Under the pieces are notes generated by a model. The model did not search any database. It saw nothing but the letters and a program-made list of their open reading frames with translations, and was not told where the DNA came from. A DNA stretch of 61,536 bases from assembly GCF_001424645.1 (NCBI RefSeq), contig NZ_LMQR01000003.1, positions 1-61,536 of the forward strand, given 5' to 3'. The position numbers were made by a program, and so were the translations under genes. Below are positions 1 through 10,335 of the stretch, one piece after another (within the stretch, counting starts at the first letter, position 1; each line of letters begins with the position of its first letter). The stretch comes from Frigoribacterium sp. Leaf415. GTDB lineage: Bacteria; Actinomycetota; Actinomycetes; Actinomycetales; Microbacteriaceae.

Positions 1-2034
1 GCCGTCCTCGTCCACGCGGGTCGAACCCATGGGCGTGCCCCACTGGTTGGCGGCGGTCAGGCGGGCGTCGGGCGTGCCGCGGCCGGCGAACGTCGCGATA
101 CCGGTGGAGTAGCGGCCACCGTCGGTGTGGCTGGTGACGGTGAGGTCGGTCAGGTCCTCGTCGTCGGAGTCGTCGGAGACCGTGAACGAGCGAGTCGAGG
201 TCAACGGCGCGAGGGTCCGCCAGTAGGGCGTCTCGGTGACCGTCATGGTCTGCTGGCCGGTCGTCAGGGGTGCCTCCAGCTCGCAGGTCCAGGTGCCCTC
301 ACCCAGGACGTCCGCGGCACAGACCTCGCCGGCACGCGCCAGATCGGTCGCGATCGTGATGCGGGACCCGGGGATGCCCTCGCCGCTGATCGAGGTCGTG
401 TCGGTCGAGATGGTCTCGCCCTCGGCGATCGAGGTCACCTCGAGGGGGAACGTCTCGGGAGCCGAGTTCTTCTCGGTCGCCCCGACCGTGATCGTGGTGG
501 CCTCGGACAGCTCGTCGTTCCGGACAGTGTACAGATCGACGTCCTGGCCGGCGAACGAGGCCGGGAGGCGCAGGATGTACGCGCCGTTCCAGGTCGATTC
601 GGTCGCGGCGACGAACTCGCCGTCGATCTGGGCGATCACCGTCGGCACGAGGTACTCGTCGGCGAAGTACGAGGTGGTGCCCTGCACGTAGAAGGTGTTC
701 GACTCCTCGAGGACGCCGTGCGTCAACGGGGCCGCGAGCGGCGAGCCGGCCGGGGCCTCGATCGGCGTCAGATCGATGTCGAGCGAGTCGCCTTCGCTGC
801 CGCGCCACAGGCCGGTGATGGTCGCCGTCTGCCCGGCCATCGAGCCGTCGACCACGAACGAGAACCGGCCATGCTGGCCACGGAGGCGGGTCTCGCTGTG
901 CTCGCCGACGTCGATGCGGGCGTGTTCCGCCCCGTGGATGATCGTGCGGACGGTCAGTCGGCCGTCGGGGCCCTCGGTCACCGACGACAGGATGGGGGTC
1001 GAGGGGCCGTCGGAGGTCTCCGATCCGGGATCGGGCGCGGTGTCGGCGACGGAGAACGCCGTCCCCGCGGTCTGCTTCGGGGCGGTGGCCCAGGTGGGCG
1101 TCTCGGTGACGACGGTGTCGTAGCTCCCGGCGGGGAGTGTCGGCGACGTGCAGCTCCAGTCGCCCTGCGAGGTGACGCGGGTCTCGCACAGCGTCGAGGA
1201 GGCGCGGTTCGTCTTCTCGTCGCGGGTCACGACGATCTGCGAGTTGGGGATGCCGGACCCGGCGAAGGTCGCCTCGGGAGTCGCGAGGACGTCACCCGCG
1301 GCGGGTGATGCGACCTCGAGCGGGTGGACGTCCGAGGCGGTGTTGCGCTCGGTGGGGACGAGCTCGACCTCGACCGTCTCGCTGGCGTGAGAACCGTAGT
1401 AAGCCGTCACCTTGATGATCTGGCCGGCTCGCGCCACGGGCACCTTGAGGGAGAAGGCGCCGTTCTCGGCGGCGAAGTCCCACACGTAGCCGTTGCCGTC
1501 TGCCCAGACGTCGGTCTTGTGGAACAGGTCGGGGCGGTGGGTCACCGTGCCCTCGATGACGAGGTACTCGTCGTCGTAGCTGCTCACGGCGTGGATGACG
1601 GGCGTCGGGGGCGCCTCGTTCTCGCCCTCGGCGTACATCGGCTCGACGACGAACTCGACGGTCTCGCTTCCCGCTCGCGGGGCGTAGGACTTCATGATGA
1701 CCGTCTTGCCGACGTCTCCGGCGTCCAAGGTGACGGCGAAGCGACCGTTGAAGACCCCGACCATGCCTTTGTAGGAGCCGTCGATCACCTCGATGCCGAC
1801 GTACTCGGCGCCAGGGGCAACACCTCCGACGGAGAGCTTGGGTTCGATCTCCTGGGGCTGGATGAAGGCGATCTTCGGGGGGGCGAGTGCGGCTGTGGGG
1901 CTCTGGTCGGCGCCGGCCGCAGGGGCGGCGCGGTCGCTGGTGGAGGGGGCGGCCGTCGCGGCGGCCGGGGCGGCGACCCCGAGGGCGAGGGTCGCGAGGC
2001 CGACGGTAGCCAGCCCGGTGGTGATCTTGGTCAT
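1..2034 (-). CDS. Secreted multi-domain Ig-like repeat protein, 3' end outside window
   Basis: The reading frame runs leftwards from ATG at 2034 and is still open at base 1, so at least 678 residues are present and the C-terminus is missing. The N-terminus is a Sec-type signal peptide (MTKITTGLATVGLATLALG, then an Ala/Pro-rich stretch ending near AAATAA). The rest is Thr/Val/Gly-rich, fits tandem Ig-like beta-sandwich modules, and contains NQWGTPMG near base 30. The same octapeptide occurs in the secreted protein at 11353-14553, so the two are paralogues. A GGAAGAAG ribosome site precedes the ATG, and a TAGAAT -10 candidate lies at 2086-2091 on the minus strand. The likely role is cell-surface or secreted adhesion or carbohydrate binding, inferred only from architecture. 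I recognise no catalytic motif. Confidence 0.75.
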   Translation of the reverse strand, partial: MTKITTGLATVGLATLALGVAAPAAATAAPSTSDRAAPAAGADQSPTAALAPPKIAFIQPQEIEPKLSVGGVAPGAEYVGIEVIDGSYKGMVGVFNGRFAVTLDAGDVGKTVIMKSYAPRAGSETVEFVVEPMYAEGENEAPPTPVIHAVSSYDDEYLVIEGTVTHRPDLFHKTDVWADGNGYVWDFAAENGAFSLKVPVARAGQIIKVTAYYGSHASETVEVELVPTERNTASDVHPLEVASPAAGDVLATPEATFAGSGIPNSQIVVTRDEKTNRASSTLCETRVTSQGDWSCTSPTLPAGSYDTVVTETPTWATAPKQTAGTAFSVADTAPDPGSETSDGPSTPILSSVTEGPDGRLTVRTIIHGAEHARIDVGEHSETRLRGQHGRFSFVVDGSMAGQTATITGLWRGSEGDSLDIDLTPIEAPAGSPLAAPLTHGVLEESNTFYVQGTTSYFADEYLVPTVIAQIDGEFVAATESTWNGAYILRLPASFAGQDVDLYTVRNDELSEATTITVGATEKNSAPETFPLEVTSIAEGETISTDTTSISGEGIPGSRITIATDLARAGEVCAADVLGEGTWTCELEAPLTTGQQTMTVTETPYWRTLAPLTSTRSFTVSDDSDDEDLTDLTVTSHTDGGRYSTGIATFAGRGTPDARLTAANQWGTPMGSTRVDEDG

Positions 2035-2151
2035 GTCTTCTTCCGGATGGGGAACAGGGAAGACCGATCGGGGCGGCCATCTGAAATTCTACATCGGAAT
2101 GTCCGAGTTGTCTGCCGGGGGTGTGACCGCCGACCTGGGTGGCTCGATGCG

Positions 2152-3534
2152 TCAGTCGATGGCGCGCTGGGTGGCCTTGACCGGGATCATCAGCAGCAGG
2201 CCGGCCAGGAGGACGAGCGCGATGCCGACGATGCCGAAGCGGGTGTCGCCCGTCGCCGAGACGAAGAGTGTGAACAGTCCGGGGGCCAGGAAGCTCACCG
2301 CGCGCCCGGTCGTGGCGTACAAGCCGAAGATCTCGCCCTCGCGCCCGGGCGGCGTCACGCGCGCGAGGAACGACCGGCTCGCCGACTGGATCGGTCCGAC
2401 GAAGAGGGCGAGCGCGAGCCCGAACACCCAGAAGAGGTTCGTCGCCGTCCCGATGGCGAGCACCGCGAAGGCGGCTATCACGAGACCGACCAACGAGCCC
2501 ACGATGATCGTCTTCGCTCCGAGTCGGTCGTCGAGCCACCCGCCCACGAAGGTGCCGATCCCCGCGACGAGGTTGGCGCCGACGGCGAAGTAGATGACCA
2601 TGCTCGGCGAGAAGCCGAACACCTGCGCCGCGATGATGGCGCCGAAGGTGAACACGGCGGCGAGGCCGTCGCGGAAGACCGCGCTGGCCAGCAAGAACAG
2701 CAGCACCTGCCTGTTCGTGCGCCACAGCTTGGCGATCGTCGACCCCAGGAGGCGGTACGAGCGCCACAAGCCCACCCGGGCCCGTGCGGCGGTGGCGGGC
2801 AGCTCGGGCACCGACAGCAGCACCGGCACCGCGAAGATCGCGAACCACACCGCGGCGACGACGATCGAGAGGCGGACGTCCCACGCGCCTCCTGCCGTTC
2901 CCGTGGCGACGCCGAGGAGACCGCCGCGTCCCTCGACGCCGAAGCTCTGCAGGAAGGCGACGAGCAGCAACAGCAGCAGGACGATGCCGCCGACGTAACC
3001 GAGGCCCCAGCCGAATCCGGACACCTTGCCGATCGTCTTCGGCGTCGAGACCTGCACGAGCATCGCGTTGTAGTTGACGCTCGCGAACTCGAAGAAGAGG
3101 TTGCCGACAGCCAGCAGGGCGGCGCCGAAGACGAGAAGGTCGGGCACGGGGGCGACGAAGACCATCGCAGCCATCGCGAGCACGACCAGACCGGTGTTGA
3201 CGGCCAGCCAGAGCTTGCGGCGGCCCGAACCGTCGCTGCGCTGGCCGAGCACGGGCGCGAGCAGGGCGATGAGCACGCCGGCGATCGTCAGGGCCGTCGA
3301 GATGACCGTCGCGTTCTCGGCCTTCGCCAGCACCAACGCCGGGTTGCGGGTGTCGTCTCCGGCTGCCGCGACGATCGCCGGGTCGACGAACGCGCCGCTC
3401 GCCAGGTAGGTGCTGAAGACGAACGAGGTGACCACGGCGTTGAAGGCGGCCGAGCCCCAGTCCCAGAGGGCCCACGAGACCACGCGACGGCGCGGGATCG
3501 GGGTGCTGTCGGCGAGCGTCTGCGCTGCGGTCAT
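2152..3534 (-). CDS. MFS transporter, UMF1/Atg22-like
   Basis: This 460-residue polytopic membrane protein begins near residue 15 with SWALWDWGSAAFNAVV, which is characteristic of the UMF1 (Atg22-like) branch of the major facilitator superfamily. About twelve hydrophobic segments follow, with an Arg/Gly/Asp loop (VLGQRSDGSGRRK) after the third, equivalent to MFS motif A. An upstream in-frame extension to 3636 is rejected because it is Arg/Pro-rich, non-hydrophobic and crosses a heat-shock operator. The ATG at 3534 has no ribosome site, but TAGGTT lies 7 nt upstream (3542-3547), so the transcript may be leaderless. It is divergent from dnaK. The substrate cannot be told from sequence. Confidence 0.85.
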   Translation of the reverse strand: MTAAQTLADSTPIPRRRVVSWALWDWGSAAFNAVVTSFVFSTYLASGAFVDPAIVAAAGDDTRNPALVLAKAENATVISTALTIAGVLIALLAPVLGQRSDGSGRRKLWLAVNTGLVVLAMAAMVFVAPVPDLLVFGAALLAVGNLFFEFASVNYNAMLVQVSTPKTIGKVSGFGWGLGYVGGIVLLLLLLVAFLQSFGVEGRGGLLGVATGTAGGAWDVRLSIVVAAVWFAIFAVPVLLSVPELPATAARARVGLWRSYRLLGSTIAKLWRTNRQVLLFLLASAVFRDGLAAVFTFGAIIAAQVFGFSPSMVIYFAVGANLVAGIGTFVGGWLDDRLGAKTIIVGSLVGLVIAAFAVLAIGTATNLFWVFGLALALFVGPIQSASRSFLARVTPPGREGEIFGLYATTGRAVSFLAPGLFTLFVSATGDTRFGIVGIALVLLAGLLLMIPVKATQRAID

Positions 3535-3616
3535 GGGGGTCAACCTAGTGGGCGTCCGTGGCCGACGGGGGTCGCGCCTCCTCGTCCGGGGTTGACTCGG
3601 CGACCCCCGTTCGAGA

Positions 3617-3637
3617 GTTGAGCCTTTCTGGCTCAAC
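3617..3637. promoter_or_regulatory. HAIR-like HspR operator, upstream copy
   Basis: GTTGAGC-N7-GCTCAAC is a perfect 7-7-7 inverted repeat. Its spacing matches the HAIR consensus (CTTGAGT-N7-ACTCAAG) bound by HspR in actinobacteria. It lies 42 bp upstream of the second dnaK site, centre to centre 62 bp, and faces the divergent MFS gene. It could serve either promoter. Confidence 0.75.
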
Positions 3638-3652
3638 TTTCAGGTTCACAGC

Positions 3653-3699
3653 TTGACGCCGACGGCAGCGTGAGTAAAGTTGAGCCAGGCCGACTCAAG
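3653..3699 (+). promoter_or_regulatory. dnaK promoter with overlapping HAIR operator
   Basis: The -35 is TTGACG (3653-3658) and the -10 is TAAAGT (3675-3680), with a 16-bp spacer. The HAIR element GTTGAGC-N7-ACTCAAG occupies 3679-3699, overlapping the last two bases of the -10 and the start site. Bound HspR would block initiation directly. The clpB promoter at 14643-14689 has exactly the same geometry. Confidence 0.85.
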
Positions 3700-3748
3700 G
3701 CCGGCCCCCAAGGCTTTCGTCACACCGCACCACGAAGGAGAAAAGCAC

Positions 3749-5632
<1,884 letters not shown>

Positions 5633-5643
5633 AGGCGGTCGGC

Positions 5644-6303
5644 ATGACTGACGAGAACAAAACGCCCGACGACGAGCCGCGTCCCGCGACCCCGTCCGAG
5701 GACGGTGGCACGGCCGACGTCGTCGAGCCCGACGAGCTCGTGGACGCCGAGGCTCCCGACGTCGAGGTCCCGGCCGACGCCGAGGCCCCGGCCGGGGCCA
5801 AGGCCGCGGCCGAGCAGATGGCCGAGGCACCCGAGGGTGCCGAGACGCTGAGCGCCGACGACGAGGCCATCCTCGACGCGGCCAGTGCCGACCTGGTGGC
5901 CGACATGCGACAGGACATGTTGCGTGCTCAGGCCGAGTTGGTGAACTTCCGGAGGCGCGTCGAGCGTGACCGCGAAGCCAACCGCGAGGCCGTGGTCGCC
6001 GAGGTCATCCGCTCGCTGCTGCCGGCGCTCGACGACCTCGCCCGTGCCGAGCAGCACGGCGACCTCGCCGAGGGTCCGATGACCGTCATCGCGCAGAAGA
6101 TCCGTGGGGGGCTCGACAAGTTCGGCCTCACGCAGATCGGCGCGAAGGGCGACGTGTTCGACCCCAGCAAGCACGACGCACTGGTCCAGCTGCCGAGCGC
6201 CGACGTCACGGTCAACACCGTGGCCGACGTGATCGAGCCGGGCTACACGATCGGCGACCGCGTCATCCGCGCCGCCAAGGTCGCGGTGCACACCCCCCAG
6301 TAG
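5644..6303 (+). CDS. grpE: Nucleotide exchange factor GrpE
   Basis: GrpE releases ADP from DnaK and resets the chaperone cycle. The 219-residue protein has a long acidic, Ala/Glu/Asp-rich N-terminal extension (roughly residues 1-75). The GrpE coiled coil follows (LRAQAELVNFRRRVERDREA), then the C-terminal beta domain ending GYTIGDRVIRAAKVAVHTP. The extension is longer than in E. coli GrpE (197 residues) and is probably disordered. It starts 11 nt after dnaK and is the second gene of the heat-shock operon. Confidence 0.96.
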   Translation: MTDENKTPDDEPRPATPSEDGGTADVVEPDELVDAEAPDVEVPADAEAPAGAKAAAEQMAEAPEGAETLSADDEAILDAASADLVADMRQDMLRAQAELVNFRRRVERDREANREAVVAEVIRSLLPALDDLARAEQHGDLAEGPMTVIAQKIRGGLDKFGLTQIGAKGDVFDPSKHDALVQLPSADVTVNTVADVIEPGYTIGDRVIRAAKVAVHTPQ

Positions 6304-6309
6304 CACCCC

Positions 6310-6341
6310 GGTGACGGTCGGCCCCCGGGCCGACCGTCACC
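6310..6341 (+). terminator. Strong hairpin after grpE
   Basis: A 15-bp perfect stem (left arm 6310-6324, right arm 6327-6341, GGTGACGGTCGGCCC and its complement) follows the grpE stop by 6 nt. It is followed by C-rich sequence rather than T. It may reduce read-through into dnaJ or stabilise the dnaK-grpE mRNA 3' end. dnaJ begins 120 nt further on and could have its own promoter. Confidence 0.7.
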
Positions 6342-6460
6342 ACCCCCTGCGACGCGAGTCGCGACCGGCGGTGGGCTCCTCGGCGAGGTGCCCACCGCCT
6401 CCCCCGTTCTCTTCCGGTCGCTGCCAGGCAGCGACCTCCAGTCAAGGAAGGAGGTGCCGC

Positions 6461-7459
6461 ATGGCGAGTCAGGACTGGTTCGACAAGGACTTCTACGCCG
6501 TCCTCGGTGTCTCCAAAGACGTCACGCCCGCCGAGCTGAAGAAGGTCTACCGCAAGCTCGCGCGCAAGTACCACCCCGACTCCAACCCGGGCGACGCCGC
6601 GAGCGAGGCGAAGTTCAAAGAGATCAGCGAGGCGAACTCGGTGCTCTCCGATCCCGAGCAGCGTCGCGAGTACGACCAGGTCCGGGCCATGGGCGGCGGT
6701 GCCCGCTTCGCGGCCGGCAGCGGTGGCCCTGGAGGCGCGGGTGGCGGCTTCGAGGACGTCTTCGGCGGCATGTTCAACCAGGGCGGTCAACGCACGCAGT
6801 TCCGCCAGGGTGGCGGTGGCGGCGGCTTCGACGACATCTTCGGCGGCATGTTCGGCGGTGGCGGCTTCGGTCAGACGAGCGGCGGCTACCGCGGCTTCGG
6901 CGGGCCGCAGAAGGGCCGCGACATGACGGCCACGACGACCCTCGACTTCCAGACCGCCATCGTCGGCGAGACCATCACGCTGCAGGCGTCGAACGGCAAA
7001 CCGATGAAGGTGCGCATTCCTGCCGGCGTGCACGACGGGCAGAAGATCAAGCTGCGCGGCCGGGGCGAACAGAGCCCCGACGGCGGCGAGGCCGGCGACA
7101 TGGTGCTGACCGTCGCCGTCCGCAAGCACCCCGTGTTCGAGCTCGACGGCAAGAACCTGCGCCTCGACGTGCCGGTGACCTTCGCCGAGGCGACCCTCGG
7201 TGCGACCATCGAGGTGCCCACCCTGGGCGGCGACCCCGTGCGACTGCGCGTCGCGCCGGGCACGCCCTCGGGCCGCGTGCTGCGCGTCAAGGGGCGCGGC
7301 GTGCACGCGAAGGACGGCGTCGGCGACCTGCTCGCCACCGTCCAGGTCGCGGTACCCGCCCACCTCAACGACAAGGCACGCGAGGCCGTCGAGGCCCTGG
7401 CGGCCGCGCTGCCGGCCGAGAACCCGCGCGACGACCTGATCGCCCGCGCACGGGCCTGA
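6461..7459 (+). CDS. dnaJ: J-domain co-chaperone without zinc finger (CbpA/DnaJ type II)
   Basis: This protein stimulates DnaK ATPase activity and delivers substrates. Of 332 residues, 9-75 form the J domain with the essential HPD triad (KYHPDSNPGD). A Gly/Phe-rich linker follows (about residues 85-148, repeated FGGMF and GGGGF). Then come two C-terminal beta domains (TTTLDFQTAIVGE, GDMVLTVAVRKHPVFEL, GTPSGRVLRVKGRGV). There is no cysteine at all, so the CxxCxGxG zinc finger of classical DnaJ is absent and it resembles CbpA in layout. The ATG at 6461 is preceded by AAGGAAGGAGG. It sits between grpE and hspR, the normal place for actinobacterial dnaJ1. Confidence 0.93.
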   Translation: MASQDWFDKDFYAVLGVSKDVTPAELKKVYRKLARKYHPDSNPGDAASEAKFKEISEANSVLSDPEQRREYDQVRAMGGGARFAAGSGGPGGAGGGFEDVFGGMFNQGGQRTQFRQGGGGGGFDDIFGGMFGGGGFGQTSGGYRGFGGPQKGRDMTATTTLDFQTAIVGETITLQASNGKPMKVRIPAGVHDGQKIKLRGRGEQSPDGGEAGDMVLTVAVRKHPVFELDGKNLRLDVPVTFAEATLGATIEVPTLGGDPVRLRVAPGTPSGRVLRVKGRGVHAKDGVGDLLATVQVAVPAHLNDKAREAVEALAAALPAENPRDDLIARARA

Positions 7460-7521
7460 CGAGACCGACCCGACCCGCGCCTCCTCGGCGGCAGGTCACG
7501 AGCGACGAGACAGGAGACGAG

Positions 7522-7959
7522 ATGGACCGACCGGACCCCACCCAGTGGCCGATGGACGAGCACTCGCCCCTCTTCGCCATCGCGACGGCCGCCGAGCTCT
7601 CGGGCCTGCACGCGCAGACGCTGCGTCAGTACGACCGGCTCGGGCTGGTCGTGCCGCAGCGCACGGCGGGCAAGTCGCGGCGTTACTCGATGCGCGACGT
7701 CGTGCAGCTGCGCGAGATCGCCCGACTCGGCGGCGAGGGCATCTCGCTCGAGGGCATCAAACGCATTCTCGAGCTCGAGAACCAGGTGACGGCGCTCCAG
7801 TCGCGCGTCCGCGAACTCGAGCGTGCCCTGGCCGACGAGATGGTCAACCGCCCCGGAGCCCGGGTCTTCGCCGCGGGCGAGAGCGGTGTCGTGCCGTTGC
7901 GACACGGCACCCGCCCGTCGCGGCAGACCTCGGTGGTCGTGTGGCGGCCGCTGCGCTGA
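7522..7959 (+). CDS. hspR: Heat-shock repressor HspR (MerR family)
   Basis: HspR represses the dnaK operon, clpB and itself by binding HAIR repeats. The 145-residue protein has a MerR-type winged helix near its start (FAIATAAELSGLHAQTLRQY, then DRLGLVVPQR). A wing with GKSRRYSMRDV, an Ile/Leu/Glu coiled coil (LEGIKRILELENQVTALQS) and a short C-terminal tail follow. The ATG at 7522 follows AGGAGACGAG. It is the last gene of the dnaK operon, so its product should shut the operon down. Matching operators are present at 3617-3637, 3679-3699 and 14669-14689. Confidence 0.96.
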   Translation: MDRPDPTQWPMDEHSPLFAIATAAELSGLHAQTLRQYDRLGLVVPQRTAGKSRRYSMRDVVQLREIARLGGEGISLEGIKRILELENQVTALQSRVRELERALADEMVNRPGARVFAAGESGVVPLRHGTRPSRQTSVVVWRPLR

Positions 7960-7968
7960 CGTGCGTCG

Positions 7969-8028
7969 CCGAGACGTCACGACTGGCCGATCACTTCACG
8001 ACGTGAGCGGCCAGTCGTGTCGTCTCGG
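7969..8028 (+). terminator. Long hairpin ending the dnaK operon
   Basis: A 20-bp stem with one mismatch (arms 7969-7988 and 8009-8028) encloses a 20-nt loop that can itself pair weakly (TCAC with GTGA). It starts 10 nt after the hspR stop. There is no T tract. The right arm runs into the promoter region of the next gene, whose -10 is at 8039-8044. Confidence 0.75.
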
Positions 8029-8038
8029 TCGCGCCGAC

Positions 8039-8044
8039 TAGCGT
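8039..8044 (+). promoter_or_regulatory. -10 element of a candidate leaderless gene
   Basis: TAGCGT lies exactly 6 nt before the GTG start at 8051, and there is no ribosome site. This is the usual actinobacterial leaderless arrangement. No clear -35 is seen. Confidence 0.55.
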
Positions 8045-8050
8045 TGGCGG

Positions 8051-9163
8051 GTGATCGACTTCGAGCAGCTGCGCCGGTGGCCCGACATCGAGGCCCCCGA
8101 ACTCGTCGCGCACGACGCCACCGACCGGCTGCTGCTCAACACCGCCGACGAGACGCTCGCCGCGCATCCCGAGGCCGTCGCCGTGATCGGTGACCGCTAT
8201 GGCGCGCTGACCCTCGGGGTCGCGGCCCTGCTGCCGGGAGCCCACGTCCGCGTGCACCAGGACGCCCTCTCGGGCGAACGCGCGCTCGACGCCAACGCCG
8301 GACGCCTCGGCCTCGGCACGACGTGGTCGAACCACGGTCTCGACGCGGGCCTGCTCGACGGTGCGCGGACGGTGCTGCTGCAACTGCCGCGCGGGCTCGA
8401 CGCCCTCGACGAGATCGCCGGGTCGATCGCCCGGTACGCCCACACCGACGTTCGCGTCCTCGCCGGGGGACGCGTCAAGCACATGACCCTCGCGATGAAC
8501 GACGTCCTGGCGCGCCACTTCGGCGAGGTGACCGCCGGCCTGTCCCGCCAGAAGTCCCGGGTGCTGACCGCGACGACCCCGACCCCAGGAGGCGCGCCCG
8601 GCTGGCCGCGCACCTCGCGTCACGGCGACGTGGTCGTCGTCGCCCACGGTGCGGCGTTCGCGGGCACCTCGATCGACGTCGGCACCCGATCGCTGCTCGC
8701 CGTCCTCGACCGTGTGGACGCCGAGGCTCGCGACGTCGTCGACCTGGGATGCGGCACCGGAGTGCTCGCCGCCTCCTTCGCCCTCGCGCGACCGGGGGCG
8801 CGGGTGGTCGCGACCGACCAGTCGTGGGCGGCGGTGGAGTCCGCGCGGGCGACGATGAAAGAGACCGGGGTGACCGACCGCGTGTCCGTGTCGCGCGACG
8901 ACGCCGGGTCGTCGTTGCCCGAGGCCTCGGCCGACGTCGTGCTGCTGAACCCGCCGTTCCACGTCGGAGCGACGGTGCACACGGCCATCGCCCACAAGCT
9001 GTTCGAGGCGGCTGCCCGTCTGCTGCGCCCGGGCGGCGAGCTCTGGTGCGTGTGGAACTCGCCCCTCGGCCACCGGCCGGTGCTCGAACGCGTCGTGGGG
9101 CCGACCACCCAGGTCGCCCGTGACCGGCGCTTCACGGTGACGCGGTCGGTCCGTCGGGGCTGA
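8051..9163 (+). CDS. RsmC-like class I SAM methyltransferase (16S rRNA m2G type)
   Basis: This is probably an rRNA guanine-N2 methyltransferase acting on assembled small subunits. The 370 residues match RsmC/RlmG architecture. A degenerate N-terminal methyltransferase-like half is followed by a catalytic C-terminal half. That half has SAM-binding motif I DLGCGTGVLAASFA at about residue 232 and the catalytic motif VVLLNPPFH near residue 297, whose NPPF signature marks exocyclic amino methylation. It starts with GTG just after the hspR hairpin. Whether the target is G1207 of 16S or a 23S position cannot be settled from sequence. Confidence 0.85.
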   Translation: MIDFEQLRRWPDIEAPELVAHDATDRLLLNTADETLAAHPEAVAVIGDRYGALTLGVAALLPGAHVRVHQDALSGERALDANAGRLGLGTTWSNHGLDAGLLDGARTVLLQLPRGLDALDEIAGSIARYAHTDVRVLAGGRVKHMTLAMNDVLARHFGEVTAGLSRQKSRVLTATTPTPGGAPGWPRTSRHGDVVVVAHGAAFAGTSIDVGTRSLLAVLDRVDAEARDVVDLGCGTGVLAASFALARPGARVVATDQSWAAVESARATMKETGVTDRVSVSRDDAGSSLPEASADVVLLNPPFHVGATVHTAIAHKLFEAAARLLRPGGELWCVWNSPLGHRPVLERVVGPTTQVARDRRFTVTRSVRRG

Positions 9164-9178
9164 CCACGGCGTTCCCCC

Positions 9179-9673
9179 TCAGCGGGCGTCGGCCTCGGCG
9201 TCGTCGAGGCGCAGGGAGGCGTCGATGTAGGCGAGCAGAGCGAGCGCGTAGGCGTCCTCGGCGACGGAGGCGCGGTGCCGGAGGTCCGTGTCGGCCCCCG
9301 TCGGCCGGGTGACCACCTCGAAGGCGGTGCCGCCACCGTCGCGGCTTCTGCCGGGGCGCACCTCGGCGTCGACGTCGGTGTCGACGTGTCGGGTCAGCCC
9401 TCGGAAGACGGGGCCGAGCAGCTCGCGCAGTTGGTCCTCGCGGGGCAGCCAGAGACCGTCGTCGGCGGCGACCGAGTCGAGGGCCCACTCGGTGGTGCCG
9501 TTGAAACCGAGAACGGTGCCGGTGGGGTACTCGTGGGCCTCGATGGTCATGTCGCTGAGCGTGAAGACGTCGCCGTCGAATCCGGCGGTCTCGATGACGA
9601 AGCGGTCTCCGGCGCGGGGGCGCCAGCGGAGCCCGGCGTCGCGCAGGCGGCGGGCGAGGACGTGGTCGAGCAT
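9179..9673 (-). CDS. Small hypothetical protein, actinobacterial
   Basis: This is a 164-residue soluble protein without signal peptide or membrane segment. The centre reads TVLGFNGTTEWALDSV, then LWLPREDQLRELL. I recall similar actinobacterial proteins labelled as pilus assembly CpaE, a label nothing here supports. An alternative ATG at 9688 adds five residues. I prefer 9673 because CATCAT lies 6 nt upstream, the leaderless spacing seen elsewhere in the window. It converges on the RsmC-like gene with a 15-bp gap. No enzymatic motif is visible. Confidence 0.7.
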   Translation of the reverse strand: MLDHVLARRLRDAGLRWRPRAGDRFVIETAGFDGDVFTLSDMTIEAHEYPTGTVLGFNGTTEWALDSVAADDGLWLPREDQLRELLGPVFRGLTRHVDTDVDAEVRPGRSRDGGGTAFEVVTRPTGADTDLRHRASVAEDAYALALLAYIDASLRLDDAEADAR

Positions 9674-9759
9674 CGGCTCATGATGCACCGTCGAGGTGGG
9701 AGGGGGCGCCAGGCGCCAGGGTGCCGGCTCGTGCGGGGGAGGGGGCCCGGTCCCTCGCG

Positions 9760-10236
9760 TCAGCGGGTGGTGATGACGTTGCCCGTGCCGTCGGTGTTCA
9801 GCACGGGGTCGGTGTCGGCTTCGAGTCGGATGGTGTTGTCGTCGCCCATCGCGTCGACCTGGTCGACGCGGGGCACGTCGACGGTGTTGCGGTCACCCAT
9901 GACGACCACGACCCGGGTTGGTCCGAGGGTCAGCTCGGCGTCGCTGCCGTCGACGATGACGGTGTCGCAGCCGTCAGGCAGGGTTTTGGTGCGGAGTTCG
10001 TCGTCGCCGAACGTCATCCAGGCGAAGCCGTCGACGCAGGTGTCGTCGGCGGGATCGGTCGCCGTCGAGTCGCCGCCCGCGGTGGAGGGGCCGCCTGGTG
10101 GCGGTGCGGTGGTGGTCGACGTGGTGGTCGCGGAGGGGCCCGGGTCGCTCGTCGAGGAGGCGCTCGTGCAGCCGGCGAGGCCCGCGCCGAGGGCGACAGC
10201 TGTCACGAGGCTGATCAGGGTCGAGGTCGTCGTCAT
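9760..10236 (-). CDS. DUF3060-like lipoprotein A
   Basis: The 158-residue exported lipoprotein has a signal peptide ending in lipobox LAGC, with lipidated Cys at residue 23. A Ser/Thr/Pro-rich linker and a repeat-rich domain follow, with C-V-D-G and GDRNTVDVP / GDDNTIRLE turns typical of DUF3060. Such proteins probably fold as a small right-handed beta structure on the outer face of the membrane. Their function is unknown. GGAG precedes the ATG. It is separated from the upstream DUF3060 pair by a strong terminator, so it is its own transcript. It is the most divergent of the three copies. Confidence 0.8.
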   Translation of the reverse strand: MTTTSTLISLVTAVALGAGLAGCTSASSTSDPGPSATTTSTTTAPPPGGPSTAGGDSTATDPADDTCVDGFAWMTFGDDELRTKTLPDGCDTVIVDGSDAELTLGPTRVVVVMGDRNTVDVPRVDQVDAMGDDNTIRLEADTDPVLNTDGTGNVITTR

Positions 10237-10294
10237 GGGGTGCTCCGGGGCGGGGATGGAGGGTGGGTGGTGCGGTTCGGGGGCATCAGAGCAC

Positions 10295-10333
10295 GGAAGG
10301 GCGGGTCCAGCCAGAGGCTGGACCCGCCCTTCC
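10295..10333. terminator. Perfect 18-bp hairpin between DUF3060 genes
   Basis: The arms at 10295-10312 and 10316-10333 pair perfectly around a 3-nt loop. It lies just after the minus-strand gene ending at 10336 and before the start of the next DUF3060 gene. There is no T tract. Confidence 0.85.
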
Positions 10334-10335
10334 GG

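Noticed and set aside
1324..3621. Long plus-strand open frame opposite the left-edge protein and the MFS transporter
   Set aside because: The minus strand holds clear signal-peptide and membrane proteins here. The plus frame is an antisense artefact of high third-position GC.
6461..7459. dnaJ zinc finger lost by frameshift
   Set aside because: The frame is continuous, the G/F linker joins directly to the C-terminal beta domains as in CbpA, and no cysteine-rich segment is visible in other frames.
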